Of a stretch of 64,000 nt of DNA, positions 48,936-57,600 are shown in pieces; the stretch's first letter is position 1, and every line of letters starts with the position of its first letter. The DNA is from AP-15 sp963795485. GTDB taxonomy: Bacteria > Pseudomonadota > Alphaproteobacteria > ATCC43930 > CGMCC-115725. A program made the translations under genes and the position numbers. The notes beneath the pieces were generated by a model. That model was given only the letters and a program-made list of their open reading frames with translations, did not search any database and was not told the DNA's origin. Location: positions 124,001 through 188,000 of the forward strand of contig CAWCIL010000039.1 in assembly GCA_963795485.1 (NCBI GenBank), written 5' to 3'.

Positions 48936-50718
48936 ATGACCAATATCTTCAATGACTTCCGGAGCCTTGTGGTGGCCGCCATCGGCGATCTCGCGGCGCA
49001 AGGGGCATTGCCGCGGGGGCTCGATCTGGCGCGGGTTGCGGTCGAGGCGACACGCGACCCGGCGCATGGCGATCTCGCCACCAACGCGGCGATGGTCCTG
49101 GCGGGCGCGGCCAAGCAAAACCCGATGGCGCTCGCCGAACTGATCGGCGCGGCACTGAGCGGGCGTGAGCTGGTGACCGGGGATTACCGCGGCGCCGGCT
49201 TCGCGGTTACCGCGGCCCGGCCGGGCTTTCTGAACATCAGGCTCGCGCCCGAAATTTGGCAGGCGCAGCTGCGCGCGATCCTGCGGGCCGGGACCGCCTT
49301 CGGCGATTCGGCGTCGGGCGGCGGCGAACGGGTCAACCTGGAATTCGTCTCGGCCAATCCGACCGGGCCGATGCATGTCGGCCACGGCCGCGGGGCCGTG
49401 GCCGGGGACGCGCTCGCCGCGTTGCTCGCCAAGGCCGGGTTCCGGGTCGAGCGCGAATATTACATCAACGATGCCGGAGCGCAGGTCGATGCTCTCGCCC
49501 GAACGCTGCATCTGCGTTATCGCGAGGCGCTCGGCGAGACGATCGAGGCGATCCCCGAGGGGCTTTATCCCGGCGAATACCTGATCGATACCGCCGAGGC
49601 CCTGATCGTCCGCGACGGCAGAAAATGGCTGGGCCGACCGGAAGAGGTGTGGCTTCGCCCGTTTGGCGAGTTCGCGGCGGCGGCCATGATGGCGATGATC
49701 CGCGATGACCTCGCCGCGTTCGGCGTAGCGTTCGATAAGTTTACCTCCGAGCGGGCCCTGGTCGAGAGCGGAGCGGTTGACGAATGTCTCGCGGCGCTCG
49801 ACGCGCGCGGGCTGATCTACGTCGGGCATGCTCGATCCCCCCAAGGGCAAGCCGCCGCCCGAGGATTGGGAAGCAAAGCCGCTGACATTGTTCCGCTCGA
49901 CCCGGTTCGGCGACGATGTCGACCGACCGGTTAAACGATCGGACGGCTCGCTGACGTATTTCGCCAGCGACATCGCCTATCACCGCGACAAGACCCGTCG
50001 CGGCTTTGCGACGTTGATTGACCTCTGGGGCGCCGATCACGGCGGCCACATCAAGCGGATGCAGGCCGCGGTCCGGGCGATCAGCGACGGCCAGGCCGTG
50101 CTCGATATCAAAATCTACCAGTTCGTCAACCTCTACGACAACGGCCAGCCGGTGCGGATGTCGAAGCGGGCCGGCACCTTCGTCACCCTGCGCGAGGTCG
50201 TGGACCAGGTCGGAAAGGACGTGTTCCGCTTCATGATGCTGACCCGGCGCAACGACCAGGCGCTCGATTTCGACTTTGCCAAAGTCACCGAGCAGTCGAA
50301 GGACAACCCGGTCTTCTACGTTCAATACGCGCACGCCCGCGCCGCCTCGGTGATGCGACACGCCGCCGAGGCGTTTCCCGGCGACGATCTGGCCGACGCG
50401 GCGTTGGCCGGGGCTCCGCTCAAGAGGCTCGCCGATCCGGCCGAGCTCGCGCTGATTCGCCAGCTGGCGCTGTGGCCGCGGCTAGTCGAGGGCGCAGCCG
50501 AAGCGCACGAGCCGCACCGTATCGCATTCTATCTACAGGAAGTCGCGGCGCAGTTTCACATGCTGTGGAACAAGGGCCGCGACGAGTCGACGTTGCGGTT
50601 TATCCTGGCCGCCGACCCGGCGCTGACCCGCGCGCGCCTCGCTCTGGTCCGCGGCGTCGCCATCGTCATCGCCTCCGGCCTGGCCGTGATCGGCGTCGCG
50701 CCGGTCGAGGAGATGTAG
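48936..50718 (+). CDS. argS: Arginyl-tRNA synthetase, one frame break
   Basis: A class I aminoacyl-tRNA synthetase of about 593 residues that charges tRNA-Arg. FVSANPTGPMHVGHGRG carries the HIGH-type motif (HVGH). In the second frame VRMSKRAGTFV is the KMSKS-type loop, and the C-terminal helical domain (FYVQYAHARAASVMRH) reads the anticodon. The frame changes near 49826 (GTCGGGCATGCTCGATCC); deleting one G gives LIYVGMLDPPKGKPP. Because argS is essential and single-copy, this break is almost certainly a sequence error, which argues the same for the other breaks in the window. Confidence 0.95.
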
Positions 50719-50720
50719 TC

Positions 50721-51587
50721 ATGTCTTACAATCTCGGTCGGATCGACCCCGACCGGCGCGGCGGACGCCAGATCGACCAGCGCGGCGAGCGCTATCCCGA
50801 GCCGGACGAGGAGGAACCGCCGGCGCGGCCGCGGCGGGTGCTGGCGGCGGCGGCGGCGCTGGTGGTCATGGCTCTGTTCGCCGGCGGCCTGTGGTTCGCC
50901 TATGTCGAGGGGCTGCGCCATGCAAACGGCGCCGGTAATGGCGGCGACGTCCCGCTGATCCGCGCCGACGCCCGGCCGATAAAGGTCAAGCCGGCAAATC
51001 CAGGCGGCATGGCGATCCCCGATCGCGACATGCTGATCTATGGCGAGGGGCGGCCGACTGTCGAGCACCTGCTGGCGCCGCCGGAACAGCCGATGGCCCG
51101 CCCCGCGCCGCCACTGGCGCCGGCCGCGGCATCGCCGCCGACGCCGGGAACTGCCGGGGCCGCGCCGGCCGAAACGACCCCGATCGAGGCGCGGTCGAAC
51201 TCCGCCGCCGCCGGGTCGGCAACGCCGGTGCGCCCGGAGGAGCCCGAAGCGGCGGTGCGGCGCGTGGCCGCGGTTTCGGCGGCGAGCCCGCGCCGAGCCG
51301 CGCGCGAACCCGCCGCGGCCGAGACGGCCCCGGCAAAGACCGGCGGCGTTCGGCTCCAGCTCGGCTCGGTGCGCAGCGAGGGGATGGCGCGCGTCGAATG
51401 GGACCGCATCAGTCGCGACGATCGCGATCTGCTCGGCAAGCTCTCGGCGATCGCGGTCCGCACCGATCTCGGCGACAAAGGCGTCTACTATCGCATCGAG
51501 ACGGCGCCGGTCGCCGACATGGCGCGCGCCGAGCGGATCTGCGAAAAGCTGCGGCAGCGTCATCTCGGCTGCATCGTCGTGCGATGA
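50721..51587 (+). CDS. SPOR-domain protein
   Basis: A 288-residue membrane-anchored protein. The N-terminal 40 residues are charged, followed by one transmembrane helix (VLAAAAALVVMALFAGGLWF, about 41-60). A long Pro/Ala-rich periplasmic linker (about 110-210) leads to the C-terminal SPOR domain (about 213-285; VRLQLGSVRSEGMARVEWDR and GVYYRIETAPVADMARAERI). SPOR domains bind glycan strands lacking stem peptides at the division septum. ATG 50721 lies two bases after the argS stop. Its place between argS and nagZ is conserved in alphaproteobacteria. Confidence 0.9.
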   Translation: MSYNLGRIDPDRRGGRQIDQRGERYPEPDEEEPPARPRRVLAAAAALVVMALFAGGLWFAYVEGLRHANGAGNGGDVPLIRADARPIKVKPANPGGMAIPDRDMLIYGEGRPTVEHLLAPPEQPMARPAPPLAPAAASPPTPGTAGAAPAETTPIEARSNSAAAGSATPVRPEEPEAAVRRVAAVSAASPRRAAREPAAAETAPAKTGGVRLQLGSVRSEGMARVEWDRISRDDRDLLGKLSAIAVRTDLGDKGVYYRIETAPVADMARAERICEKLRQRHLGCIVVR

Positions 51588-51644
51588 AAATTTCGCCGCC
51601 GGGCATGACGAGGTGAGGCGCTTGCGGCACAAAGAGGTGTTGTC

Positions 51645-52691
51645 TTGGTAGGCGCAACCGCGGCAGCGCCGCCGCGCGCAGTGGTCTTTGGCTGCGCTGG
51701 CGAGGAGCTGAGCAGCGCCGAGCGCCGCTTTTTCGCCGCGGCCGATCCGGCCGGCTTTATCCTGTTCCGGCGCAACTGCCGCATGCCCGATCAGGTCCGC
51801 CGGCTGGTCGATGCCTTGCGCGATTGCGTCGGGCGAGCGGATGCGCCGGTGCTGATCGACCAGGAGGGCGGCCGGGTGGCGCGGTTGCGGCCGCCATATT
51901 GGCGTCGCTACCCGTCGGCCGGCGAAATCGCCTCGTTGCCCGATCCGGCCGCGTCCGAGGCGGCCCGGCTCGGCGCCCGGCTGATCGCCGAAGATCTGGC
52001 CGGGCTCAGGATCACCGTTGCCTGCCTGCCGGTCGTCGACCTGCCGGTTGCCGGCGCCGACCCGGTGATCGGCGACCGCGCCTACGGGCCCGAGCCCGAC
52101 CGCGTGGCGCGGCTCGCCCGGGCGGTGTGCGAGGGATTGCTCGCAGGCGGCGTCCTGCCGGTGCTCAAGCACATTCCGGGCCACGGCCGCGCCCGCGTCG
52201 ACAGCCACTACGCCTGCCCAACGGTGGCGACCAGTCGCAACGAGCTGTCGCTCACCGATTTCGCGCCGTTTCGCGCGCTCGCCGCGATGCCGTGGGCGAT
52301 GACCGCGCATCTCGTCTATCGGGCGATCGACCCGGGCGCCCCGGCGACGTTGTCGGGGCGGGTCATCGCCCAAATCGTCCGCGGCGAGATCGGCTTTGCC
52401 GGCGTGCTGGTTTCCGACGATTTGTCGATGCGGGCGCTGGGCGGGAGCTTGGCCGAACGCGCGCGGCGGGCGCTCGATGCCGGGTGCGATCTGGCGCTGC
52501 ATTGCAATGGCGACCCGGCCGAGATGGAGGAGATCGTGGCCGCGGTCGGGCCGCTCTCCGCCGAGACGGCCGCGCGGCTCGCCCAGGGTGAGGCGATGCG
52601 CGGTGAGGCCACGCGGGGCAGGTCTGCCGCCTTCGACCGTGCGGAGGCCGAGCACCGCTTCGACGCGCTGCTGGCGCGGGCGGCGCCGTGA
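51645..52691 (+). CDS. nagZ: Beta-N-acetylhexosaminidase NagZ
   Basis: A 348-residue glycoside hydrolase family 3 enzyme. It removes GlcNAc from peptidoglycan fragments during recycling, in the cytoplasm. Signature residues are LIDQEGGRVARLRPP, the catalytic-loop LKHIPGHGRARVDSHY with the acid/base His, and VLVSDDLSMRALGG with the nucleophilic Asp. The start is TTG 51645 behind AGAGGTG; no better start is upstream. Its stop overlaps the M50 protease GTG as GTGA. The neighbouring SPOR and Scp genes place it in a cell-cycle/envelope block. Confidence 0.94.
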   Translation: MVGATAAAPPRAVVFGCAGEELSSAERRFFAAADPAGFILFRRNCRMPDQVRRLVDALRDCVGRADAPVLIDQEGGRVARLRPPYWRRYPSAGEIASLPDPAASEAARLGARLIAEDLAGLRITVACLPVVDLPVAGADPVIGDRAYGPEPDRVARLARAVCEGLLAGGVLPVLKHIPGHGRARVDSHYACPTVATSRNELSLTDFAPFRALAAMPWAMTAHLVYRAIDPGAPATLSGRVIAQIVRGEIGFAGVLVSDDLSMRALGGSLAERARRALDAGCDLALHCNGDPAEMEEIVAAVGPLSAETAARLAQGEAMRGEATRGRSAAFDRAEAEHRFDALLARAAP

Positions 52692-53389
52692 TCAATCTGC
52701 CGGCATCCTGGGCGGCGACGATCTACCAGGCCAGCACCTGGGTGCTGCCGGTGGTCATCGCGGTGACCTTTCACGAGGCGGCGCACGGGTTCATCGCCTA
52801 TCGCTTTGGCGACGACACCGCGATGCGGGCGCGGCGCGTCACCTTCAACCCGCTGAACCATATCGACCCGTTCGGCACGATCGTGCTGCCGGCCCTGCTG
52901 TTCGTGACTTCTGGTTTTCTGTTCGGTTATGCGAAGCCGGTGCCGGTCAATTTCGGCCGCCTCAACGACCCTCGGCGCGACATGGTCTGGGTGGCGCTGG
53001 CCGGACCCGGAACCAACGTGCTGCTGGCGATCGCCTCGTCGCTATTGTTCTACGGGGTTGGATTTTTCCCGCCGAACCCGGCCGAGTGGATCGCGGCGAA
53101 CCTGGTGCACTCGCTGCAGATCAACGCCGTGCTGTGCGTCTTCAACCTGCTGCCGTTGCCGCCGCTCGACGGCGGCCGGGTTGCGGTCGGGCTATTGCCG
53201 CGCGCGCTCGCCTACCCGCTCGCCCGTCTGGAGCCCTACGGCATCCCGATCGTGCTCTTGATGCTGTTCGTGTTGCCGTGGATCGGCGCGCGGACCGGCC
53301 TCAACCTCAACATTCTCACCTATGTGATCGGCGTTCCGACCGAGGCCCTCATTCATTTCGTGCTGTCGATCACCGGGCAAGGCGGGTGA
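52688..53389 (+). CDS. Site-2-protease-family (M50) membrane metalloprotease
   Basis: A 233-residue membrane protein with about six helices. VVIAVTFHEAAHGFIAYRFG contains the HExxH zinc motif and VFNLLPLPPLDGGRVAVG the Asp-containing LDG motif, as in rhomboid-sized M50B proteases. Family members cut transmembrane segments of regulatory proteins. The start is GTG 52688 overlapping nagZ by four bases, and its stop overlaps the scpA GTG likewise, so nagZ, this gene and scpA form a coupled operon. Substrate unknown. Confidence 0.9.
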   Translation: MINLPASWAATIYQASTWVLPVVIAVTFHEAAHGFIAYRFGDDTAMRARRVTFNPLNHIDPFGTIVLPALLFVTSGFLFGYAKPVPVNFGRLNDPRRDMVWVALAGPGTNVLLAIASSLLFYGVGFFPPNPAEWIAANLVHSLQINAVLCVFNLLPLPPLDGGRVAVGLLPRALAYPLARLEPYGIPIVLLMLFVLPWIGARTGLNLNILTYVIGVPTEALIHFVLSITGQGG

Positions 53390-54252
53390 GCGGATTCGCG
53401 CCTGGGGGGATTACCCCCTCGCCCCGCCCGCGGGGAGAGAGCCTGCCCCGGACCCGATCCGGGGGCAGCGGGGAGGGGCCGGCGCCCGCCGAGCAGCTGG
53501 TGCTCGACCTCGACGGCTATGAGGGGCCGATCGATCTCCTGCTGTCCTTGGCGCGCGAGCAGAAGGTCGATCTCGCCAAGATCTCGATCCTCGCCTTGGC
53601 CGACCAGTATCTCGCCTTTATCGACCGGCGGCGGCAGTGGCATCTTGAGATCGCCGCCGATTACCTGGTCATGGCGGCATGGCTCGCCTACCTGAAATCG
53701 CGCCTGCTGCTGCCGCAGCCGCCTGATGATCGCGAGCCGGACATCGCCGAATTCGCCGCCGTCTTGGGACACCGGCTGAAACTGCTCGAGGCGATGCAGA
53801 CGGCCGGCCGCAGGCTGATGGCTCGCCCGCGCCTCGGCGCCGATGTTTTTTTCCGCGGCATGCCCGAGGGGCTGGCGACGGTCGCGGTGCCGGTGTGGCG
53901 GCTCGGGCTCTACGAATTGCTGCGCGCCTATGGCGAGGTGCGACGGCGCGGCGCCGCTTCGGTGCTGGCAATCGAGCCCTCGGTGTTCCATTCGATGGAC
54001 GACGCCTTGCAACGGCTCAGGCACTTCCTCGGTCGGGTGCCGCATTGGCGCGAGCTGACCCGCTTTCTGCCGCGCGAGCCCGGGGGCGAAGAGATCCGCC
54101 GCTCGGCGCTGGCCGCGACCTTTGCCGCGGTCCTGGAGCTCGCTCGCGACGGCCGGATCGAGCTGCGCCAGGACCATGCCTTTGGCCCGATCTGGCTGCG
54201 CAGCGCCGGTATCGCGGCAGGGCAGGGAGGCAGCGAGGGGATGCCGCGGTGA
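53386..54252 (+). CDS. scpA: Segregation and condensation protein A
   Basis: A 288-residue kleisin of the SMC-ScpAB condensin. EGPIDLLLSLAREQKVDLAK then ISILALADQYL is the N-terminal SMC-binding part, YLVMAAWLAYLKSRLLLPQP the conserved core, and EIRRSALAATFAAVLELARD the C-terminal winged helix. The first 34 residues (ITPSPRPRGESLPRTRSG and on) are not homologous: their DNA (53412-53478) is an intergenic-type palindromic repeat that is read in frame. The real start may be later, but GTG 53386 fits the GTGA overlaps of this operon. Confidence 0.9.
   Translation: MSGFAPGGITPSPRPRGESLPRTRSGGSGEGPAPAEQLVLDLDGYEGPIDLLLSLAREQKVDLAKISILALADQYLAFIDRRRQWHLEIAADYLVMAAWLAYLKSRLLLPQPPDDREPDIAEFAAVLGHRLKLLEAMQTAGRRLMARPRLGADVFFRGMPEGLATVAVPVWRLGLYELLRAYGEVRRRGAASVLAIEPSVFHSMDDALQRLRHFLGRVPHWRELTRFLPREPGGEEIRRSALAATFAAVLELARDGRIELRQDHAFGPIWLRSAGIAAGQGGSEGMPR
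53412..53478. repeat. Palindromic repeat inside the scpA reading frame
   Basis: CCCCCTCGCCCCGCCCGCGG and GGAGAGAG are followed by CTGCCCCGGACCCGATCCGG then GGGCAGCGGGGAGGGG, forming nested inverted repeats. The unit belongs to the same general class as the intergenic element at 20082-20179. Here it is translated as residues about 9-31 of ScpA with no stop codon. Confidence 0.6.
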
Positions 54253-54822
54253 ATCGATCGGGCGCAGCAATTGCGGCTGGTCGAGGCCTTGCTGTTCGCC
54301 GCCGGAGAGCCGCTCTCCGAGCAGATCCTGGCGCTACGGCTCGGCGACGCGCCCGATCTCGACGGGCTGTTGCGCGAGTTGGCCGAGCATTATGCCGGGC
54401 ATGGCGTCAACCTCGTGCGGCTGGCCGGCGGCTGGGCGTTTCGCACCGCACCCGACCTCGGCCCGTCCCTGCGGATCGAGCGTCCGGTCGTCCGCCGATT
54501 GTCGCGGGCCGCGGTCGAGACCCTGGCGGTGATCGCCTATCACCAGCCGGTGACCCGCGCTGAGATCGAGGAGATCCGCGGGGTCGGCCTCGGCAAGGGC
54601 ACCATCGATACGCTGATGGAAGCCGGCTGGGTCCATCCCAAGGGTCGCCGCATGACCCCGGGCCGGCCGCTCCTCTGGGTCACGACGCCGGGCTTTCTCG
54701 CCCATTTCGGCCTCGACAGCCTCGGCGATCTGCCGGCCATCGACGAATTGCGCGCCGCCGGCCTCCTCGACCTCACCCCGCCAAACTTCGGGGAAAACAC
54801 GCTGGAAGCGGGCGCCTCGTGA
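54249..54822 (+). CDS. scpB: Segregation and condensation protein B, frame break at the start
   Basis: About 190 residues, two winged-helix domains: LRLVEALLFAAGEPLSEQIL starts the first, and RAAVETLAVIAYHQPVTRAE then IEEIRGVGLGKGTIDTLMEAG is the second. ScpB bridges ScpA in SMC condensin. The uninterrupted frame starts only at TTG 54271, leaving no ribosome site. If one extra base is removed from GTGAATCGATCGG, the gene starts at GTG 54249, overlapping the scpA stop as GTGA exactly like the other genes of this operon. I favour that start and a single-base error. Confidence 0.9.
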
Positions 54823-54878
54823 GGTAGTTGGGCAGTTCTGTTGGGCAGCGGGATCCTATTCTACGTCCTAGCGACCTG

Positions 54879-56060
54879 TCAGTTTGTTCGGTCGAGGTGG
54901 AAGTATTCGACGCAGTTGTCGGCCCAGATCCGGCGTTTGTCGGCTTCGGGGATGTCAGCGTAGATCTTGTCGATCAGCGGACGCGAATTGGGCCACTCGC
55001 ATTCGATATGCGGGAAGTCGGTGGCGAACATGATCCGGTCAACGCCGACATGCTGGCGCTCCTCGACCGCGACGCGCTCGTACTGCACGCTGAAATAGAC
55101 GTGGTTGCGCACATAGTGGCTGGGCAGTTCTTTCAGCGGCTGGAACCCGAGATATTCCTGGGCCCAGCCGAGATGGCGCTGATACCACAGATCCATGTGC
55201 TCGAGCCAGAACGGAACCCAGCCGAGCCGGGTCTCGGCGAAGAACACCTTAAGCTTCGGGTGACGCTCGAACACCCCAGCCAAGACCAATTGCGCGATGC
55301 TGACCGACGGCGCCAGCCCGAAATTGCATAGCCATTCGAGAAACGGCCGGCGCAGCCGCTGCATGATGACCGGGTCTTCCTTCGGATACTTGAAGGTCGG
55401 CTGCGAGGCGCGCGCGCCGGTGCGGTAGAACTGGACGTGCACGGTGACCGGCATGTCCATATCAACCGCGGCGGCCCAGAACTTGTCGTCCTCCGGTGTC
55501 GGATAGCCCTTGGCGCTGGGCAGGGCGCCCATCAGGATGCCCTTCAACCCGAGCTTTTTGCAGTGCGCCATCTCGGCGATCGCGTCGTCGACATTGGTGA
55601 TCGGGATGACCCCCATGCCGATCAGCCGGTCGGGCGCAACCGCGCAATATTCCTCGGCGAGCCAGTCGTTGTAGCCGCGGATCACCGCCTTGTAGACCTC
55701 GTCATGGCTGATGTTGCGCCAGAACACCGGCCCAGCCACCATCGCCGCGAACAAGACCTCGGCGTCCATGCCGTCCTGGTCCTGCTCCTTGACGCGCTGC
55801 TCGGGCGAGCCGGTGCCGGCGGCGTCGGCGACCTTGAGACCGAAGGGCTGCCACGTCCCCTCGGCCCGGCCGGCGCGAAGATCGAGAAAATTCGCCTCCA
55901 ACAGGGGCTGGCCCTCGATCATCAGGGCGTCGCCGCCATCGGGCAGGTGGACGGTGTGCGGCGCGCGGTCGCGGTGTTTTTCTGGCACCCGATGCACCCA
56001 CCGCTCCGGTGGCACTTCGAGGTGCCCGTCCGATGACATCAGATTGTATTTGCGCGCCAT
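54879..56060 (-). CDS. Amidohydrolase-2/ACMSD-like metal-dependent hydrolase
   Basis: A 393-residue TIM-barrel protein. MSSDGHLEVP is the first metal-binding strand (Asp and His), FYRTGARASQPTFK and TVHVQFYRTGA mark the middle, FFAETRLGWVPFWLEHMDLW the next ligands, and MFATDFPHIECEWPN the Asp-His pair typical of ACMSD-type decarboxylases and hydrolases. This subfamily acts on aromatic ring-cleavage products and related acids. GGAGAA precedes the ATG. It is the most distal gene of the minus-strand cluster up to 59410, separated from it by a repeat. Confidence 0.87.
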   Translation of the reverse strand: MARKYNLMSSDGHLEVPPERWVHRVPEKHRDRAPHTVHLPDGGDALMIEGQPLLEANFLDLRAGRAEGTWQPFGLKVADAAGTGSPEQRVKEQDQDGMDAEVLFAAMVAGPVFWRNISHDEVYKAVIRGYNDWLAEEYCAVAPDRLIGMGVIPITNVDDAIAEMAHCKKLGLKGILMGALPSAKGYPTPEDDKFWAAAVDMDMPVTVHVQFYRTGARASQPTFKYPKEDPVIMQRLRRPFLEWLCNFGLAPSVSIAQLVLAGVFERHPKLKVFFAETRLGWVPFWLEHMDLWYQRHLGWAQEYLGFQPLKELPSHYVRNHVYFSVQYERVAVEERQHVGVDRIMFATDFPHIECEWPNSRPLIDKIYADIPEADKRRIWADNCVEYFHLDRTN

Positions 56061-56083
56061 ATTATTCTCCGTCCTTCACGATT

Positions 56084-56199
56084 GTCATTCCGGGACGGCC
56101 CTCAGGCCGGGTCCGGAACCCATGAACACCGGCCCGCGCCCACCTTTCGGCCGTCCGTGTTCATAGGTTCCGGGTTCGCGGGCTGCGCCCCGGAACGAC
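56084..56199. repeat. Palindromic repeat between ferredoxin and amidohydrolase genes
   Basis: GTCATTCCGGGACGGCCCTC at 56084 and GCGCCCCGGAACGAC ending at 56199 pair at the ends; inside them CCGGAACCCATGAACAC (56113-56129) and GTGTTCATAGGTTCCGG (56157-56173) pair again. It is a nested inverted repeat of a known intergenic type and would form a long hairpin in the cluster mRNA. Confidence 0.8.
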
Positions 56200-56207
56200 A
56201 AATCTCC

Positions 56208-56409
56208 TTATCCCACAGCCGTATATTGCACCAGAGCCCCGGGCGCCGGGCAATAGCCGAGGCAGTCGCCGCAGCCGGTGCATTTCTGCTCCTGGACTTC
56301 GTAGAGATGACGCGGCTCGAGCAGCATCGGCCGGATTGCCGAATTCCGGGCAGACCTCGCGGCACAGGCCGCATGAATTGCAGATCGCGTAGTCGATCCG
56401 CACCTTCAC
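56208..56409 (-). CDS. Two-[4Fe-4S] ferredoxin, one frame break
   Basis: About 66 residues from GTG 56409. The first cluster motif is CNSCGLCREVC, the second, in another frame, CTGCGDCLGYC; both are classic C-x2-C-x2-C-x3-C sets. One extra base near 56340 (GGCAATCCGGCCGATG) separates them; removing it gives RPMLLEPRHLYEVQEQ between the motifs. It probably hands electrons to the di-iron protein encoded next to it: its GTG overlaps the stop of that gene as GTGA. Confidence 0.85.
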
Positions 56410-57125
56410 CGGATGCCGCCGATCTGGTGCAGCAGGTAGCCCAACGCCTCCTCGACCGGCTGCTGCGTTTCGGGGGTCGCGCACAGGAAGTCGATCTGGA
56501 ATTTGCCCTCCATGAAGTGCATCAGCTCCTCGTCGCGCTGCGAGAGGTGCTCGTGCCGCACCAAGGGGTCGGCGACGCGGTCGAGATAGGCCATGATGCC
56601 GATGCAGGCGTTGGCTTCCTGGTAATAATTCTGCGCCGCGCGGGCCAATGGATGGATGTGCGGGAACATCATCGACATGCCGAAATAGGCCGGGAGCGGC
56701 TGGGCGTTGGCCGCGGCAATGTCCTCGAGCTCGCGCTCGTTTTTGATCCAGCCCTTGCCGAGCAGGACGTCGGCGTGCAGCTTCGAGTGCTTGCACTCGT
56801 CCCAGATCTGGCGGGCGCGCATCCGCTGCAGGTCGATGTAGCGCTCTTGGTCGGCAATGTCGACCGACAGCAATTGGCCCGACATCTGCTTGATCGACAT
56901 GTGCACGCCCTCGGCGGCATAGCCGCGCAGGGCGCGGTCCTTCTTCCAGTCCTCGTCGTTGCTGGCCAACTCCTGCTCGATCCCGGCCAAGGTGCGGTCC
57001 AGCGAAATCTCCCAGCCCTTCAGGCATTGCTCGCGGGTCAGCCGCAGCCGGAACTCGGCGCCGGGCGCCCCGGGCATCGTCGGCCACACCCACTTGTCGC
57101 AGAACTGTTCGAGGATCGGATGCAT
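56406..57125 (-). CDS. Ferritin-like di-iron protein A
   Basis: A 239-residue helical protein of the ferritin-like superfamily that I cannot name further. Two E-x-x-H pairs typical of di-iron carboxylate sites are visible: IWDECKHSKLHADVLLG (E-C-K-H) and QRDEELMHFMEGKFQ (E-L-M-H). Hydrophobic helices between them (AYFGMSMMFPHIHPLARAAQ) form the four-helix bundle. Coupled by a four-base overlap to a two-cluster ferredoxin, it is a plausible oxygen-activating oxygenase component. Substrate unknown. Its partner B lies upstream in the same cluster. Confidence 0.75.
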   Translation of the reverse strand: MHPILEQFCDKWVWPTMPGAPGAEFRLRLTREQCLKGWEISLDRTLAGIEQELASNDEDWKKDRALRGYAAEGVHMSIKQMSGQLLSVDIADQERYIDLQRMRARQIWDECKHSKLHADVLLGKGWIKNERELEDIAAANAQPLPAYFGMSMMFPHIHPLARAAQNYYQEANACIGIMAYLDRVADPLVRHEHLSQRDEELMHFMEGKFQIDFLCATPETQQPVEEALGYLLHQIGGIR

Positions 57126-57220
57126 GTCAAAGTCCTATTGCGATGGTCCATTCAATTCGTCATCCCTGCGACAGCGCAAAGCTGTCCGGAACGCGATCCG
57201 CTCCGTCCAATCGCCACCCT

Positions 57221-57308
57221 CGTCATGGCCGGGCTTGTCCCGGCCATCCACGCCTTGCCAGCGACCCGCGAGTTTCCGTGGATGCCCGGATCAAGTCCGG
57301 GCATGACG
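57221..57308. repeat. Palindromic repeat (CGTCATGGCCGGGCTTG type)
   Basis: CGTCATGGCCGGGCTTGTCC and CGGCCATCCACG (57221-57252) pair with CGTGGATGCCCGGATCAAGT then CCGGGCATGACG (57277-57308). It is the best-preserved copy of the element that also fills the dgt-argS gap. It splits the di-iron cluster into an upstream part (dioxygenase, di-iron B, ferredoxin) and a downstream part (di-iron A, ferredoxin). Confidence 0.85.
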
Positions 57309-57338
57309 ATCTTGAGAGGCGATAGCGCATCATGATCA

Positions 57339-57590
57339 TCAAGCGCGCCACGCCTCGGGCGGGGGCGGGACCAGAGAGCGGCCGGTTTCCGCCTCGACAA
57401 TCGAGCCTTCCGCCGGGCAATACATCAGGCACGCGGTGCACCCCGGATAGGTGCATTTGTCGATGTCGATTTCGATGCGGTGCAACGGCTCCAGCGCGAC
57501 ATAGACGGCGTTGAGGTCAATCTCGCGACAGACGATGTAGCACATCCGACATTCGGTGCAGCGGTCGTGATCGATCTTGAGGCTGGTCAT
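57339..57590 (-). CDS. [4Fe-4S] ferredoxin with two cysteine sets
   Basis: An 83-residue ferredoxin. The first set is CTECRMCYIVC (C-x2-C-x2-C-x3-C). The second is CTYPGCTACLMYC, where the first gap is four residues instead of two, a common variation in oxygenase-linked ferredoxins. Short C-terminal tail (SLVPPPPEAW). The start ATG 57590 lies 10 bases after the stop of the di-iron protein B gene. Electron donor to one of the two di-iron proteins is the likely role. Confidence 0.87.
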   Translation of the reverse strand: MTSLKIDHDRCTECRMCYIVCREIDLNAVYVALEPLHRIEIDIDKCTYPGCTACLMYCPAEGSIVEAETGRSLVPPPPEAWRA

Positions 57591-57600
57591 GCCGGTTGCT

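Noticed and set aside
49800..49850. Programmed ribosomal frameshifting in argS and the other split genes
   Set aside because: The sites share no slippery sequence, and unrelated housekeeping genes are all affected; single-base errors are simpler.
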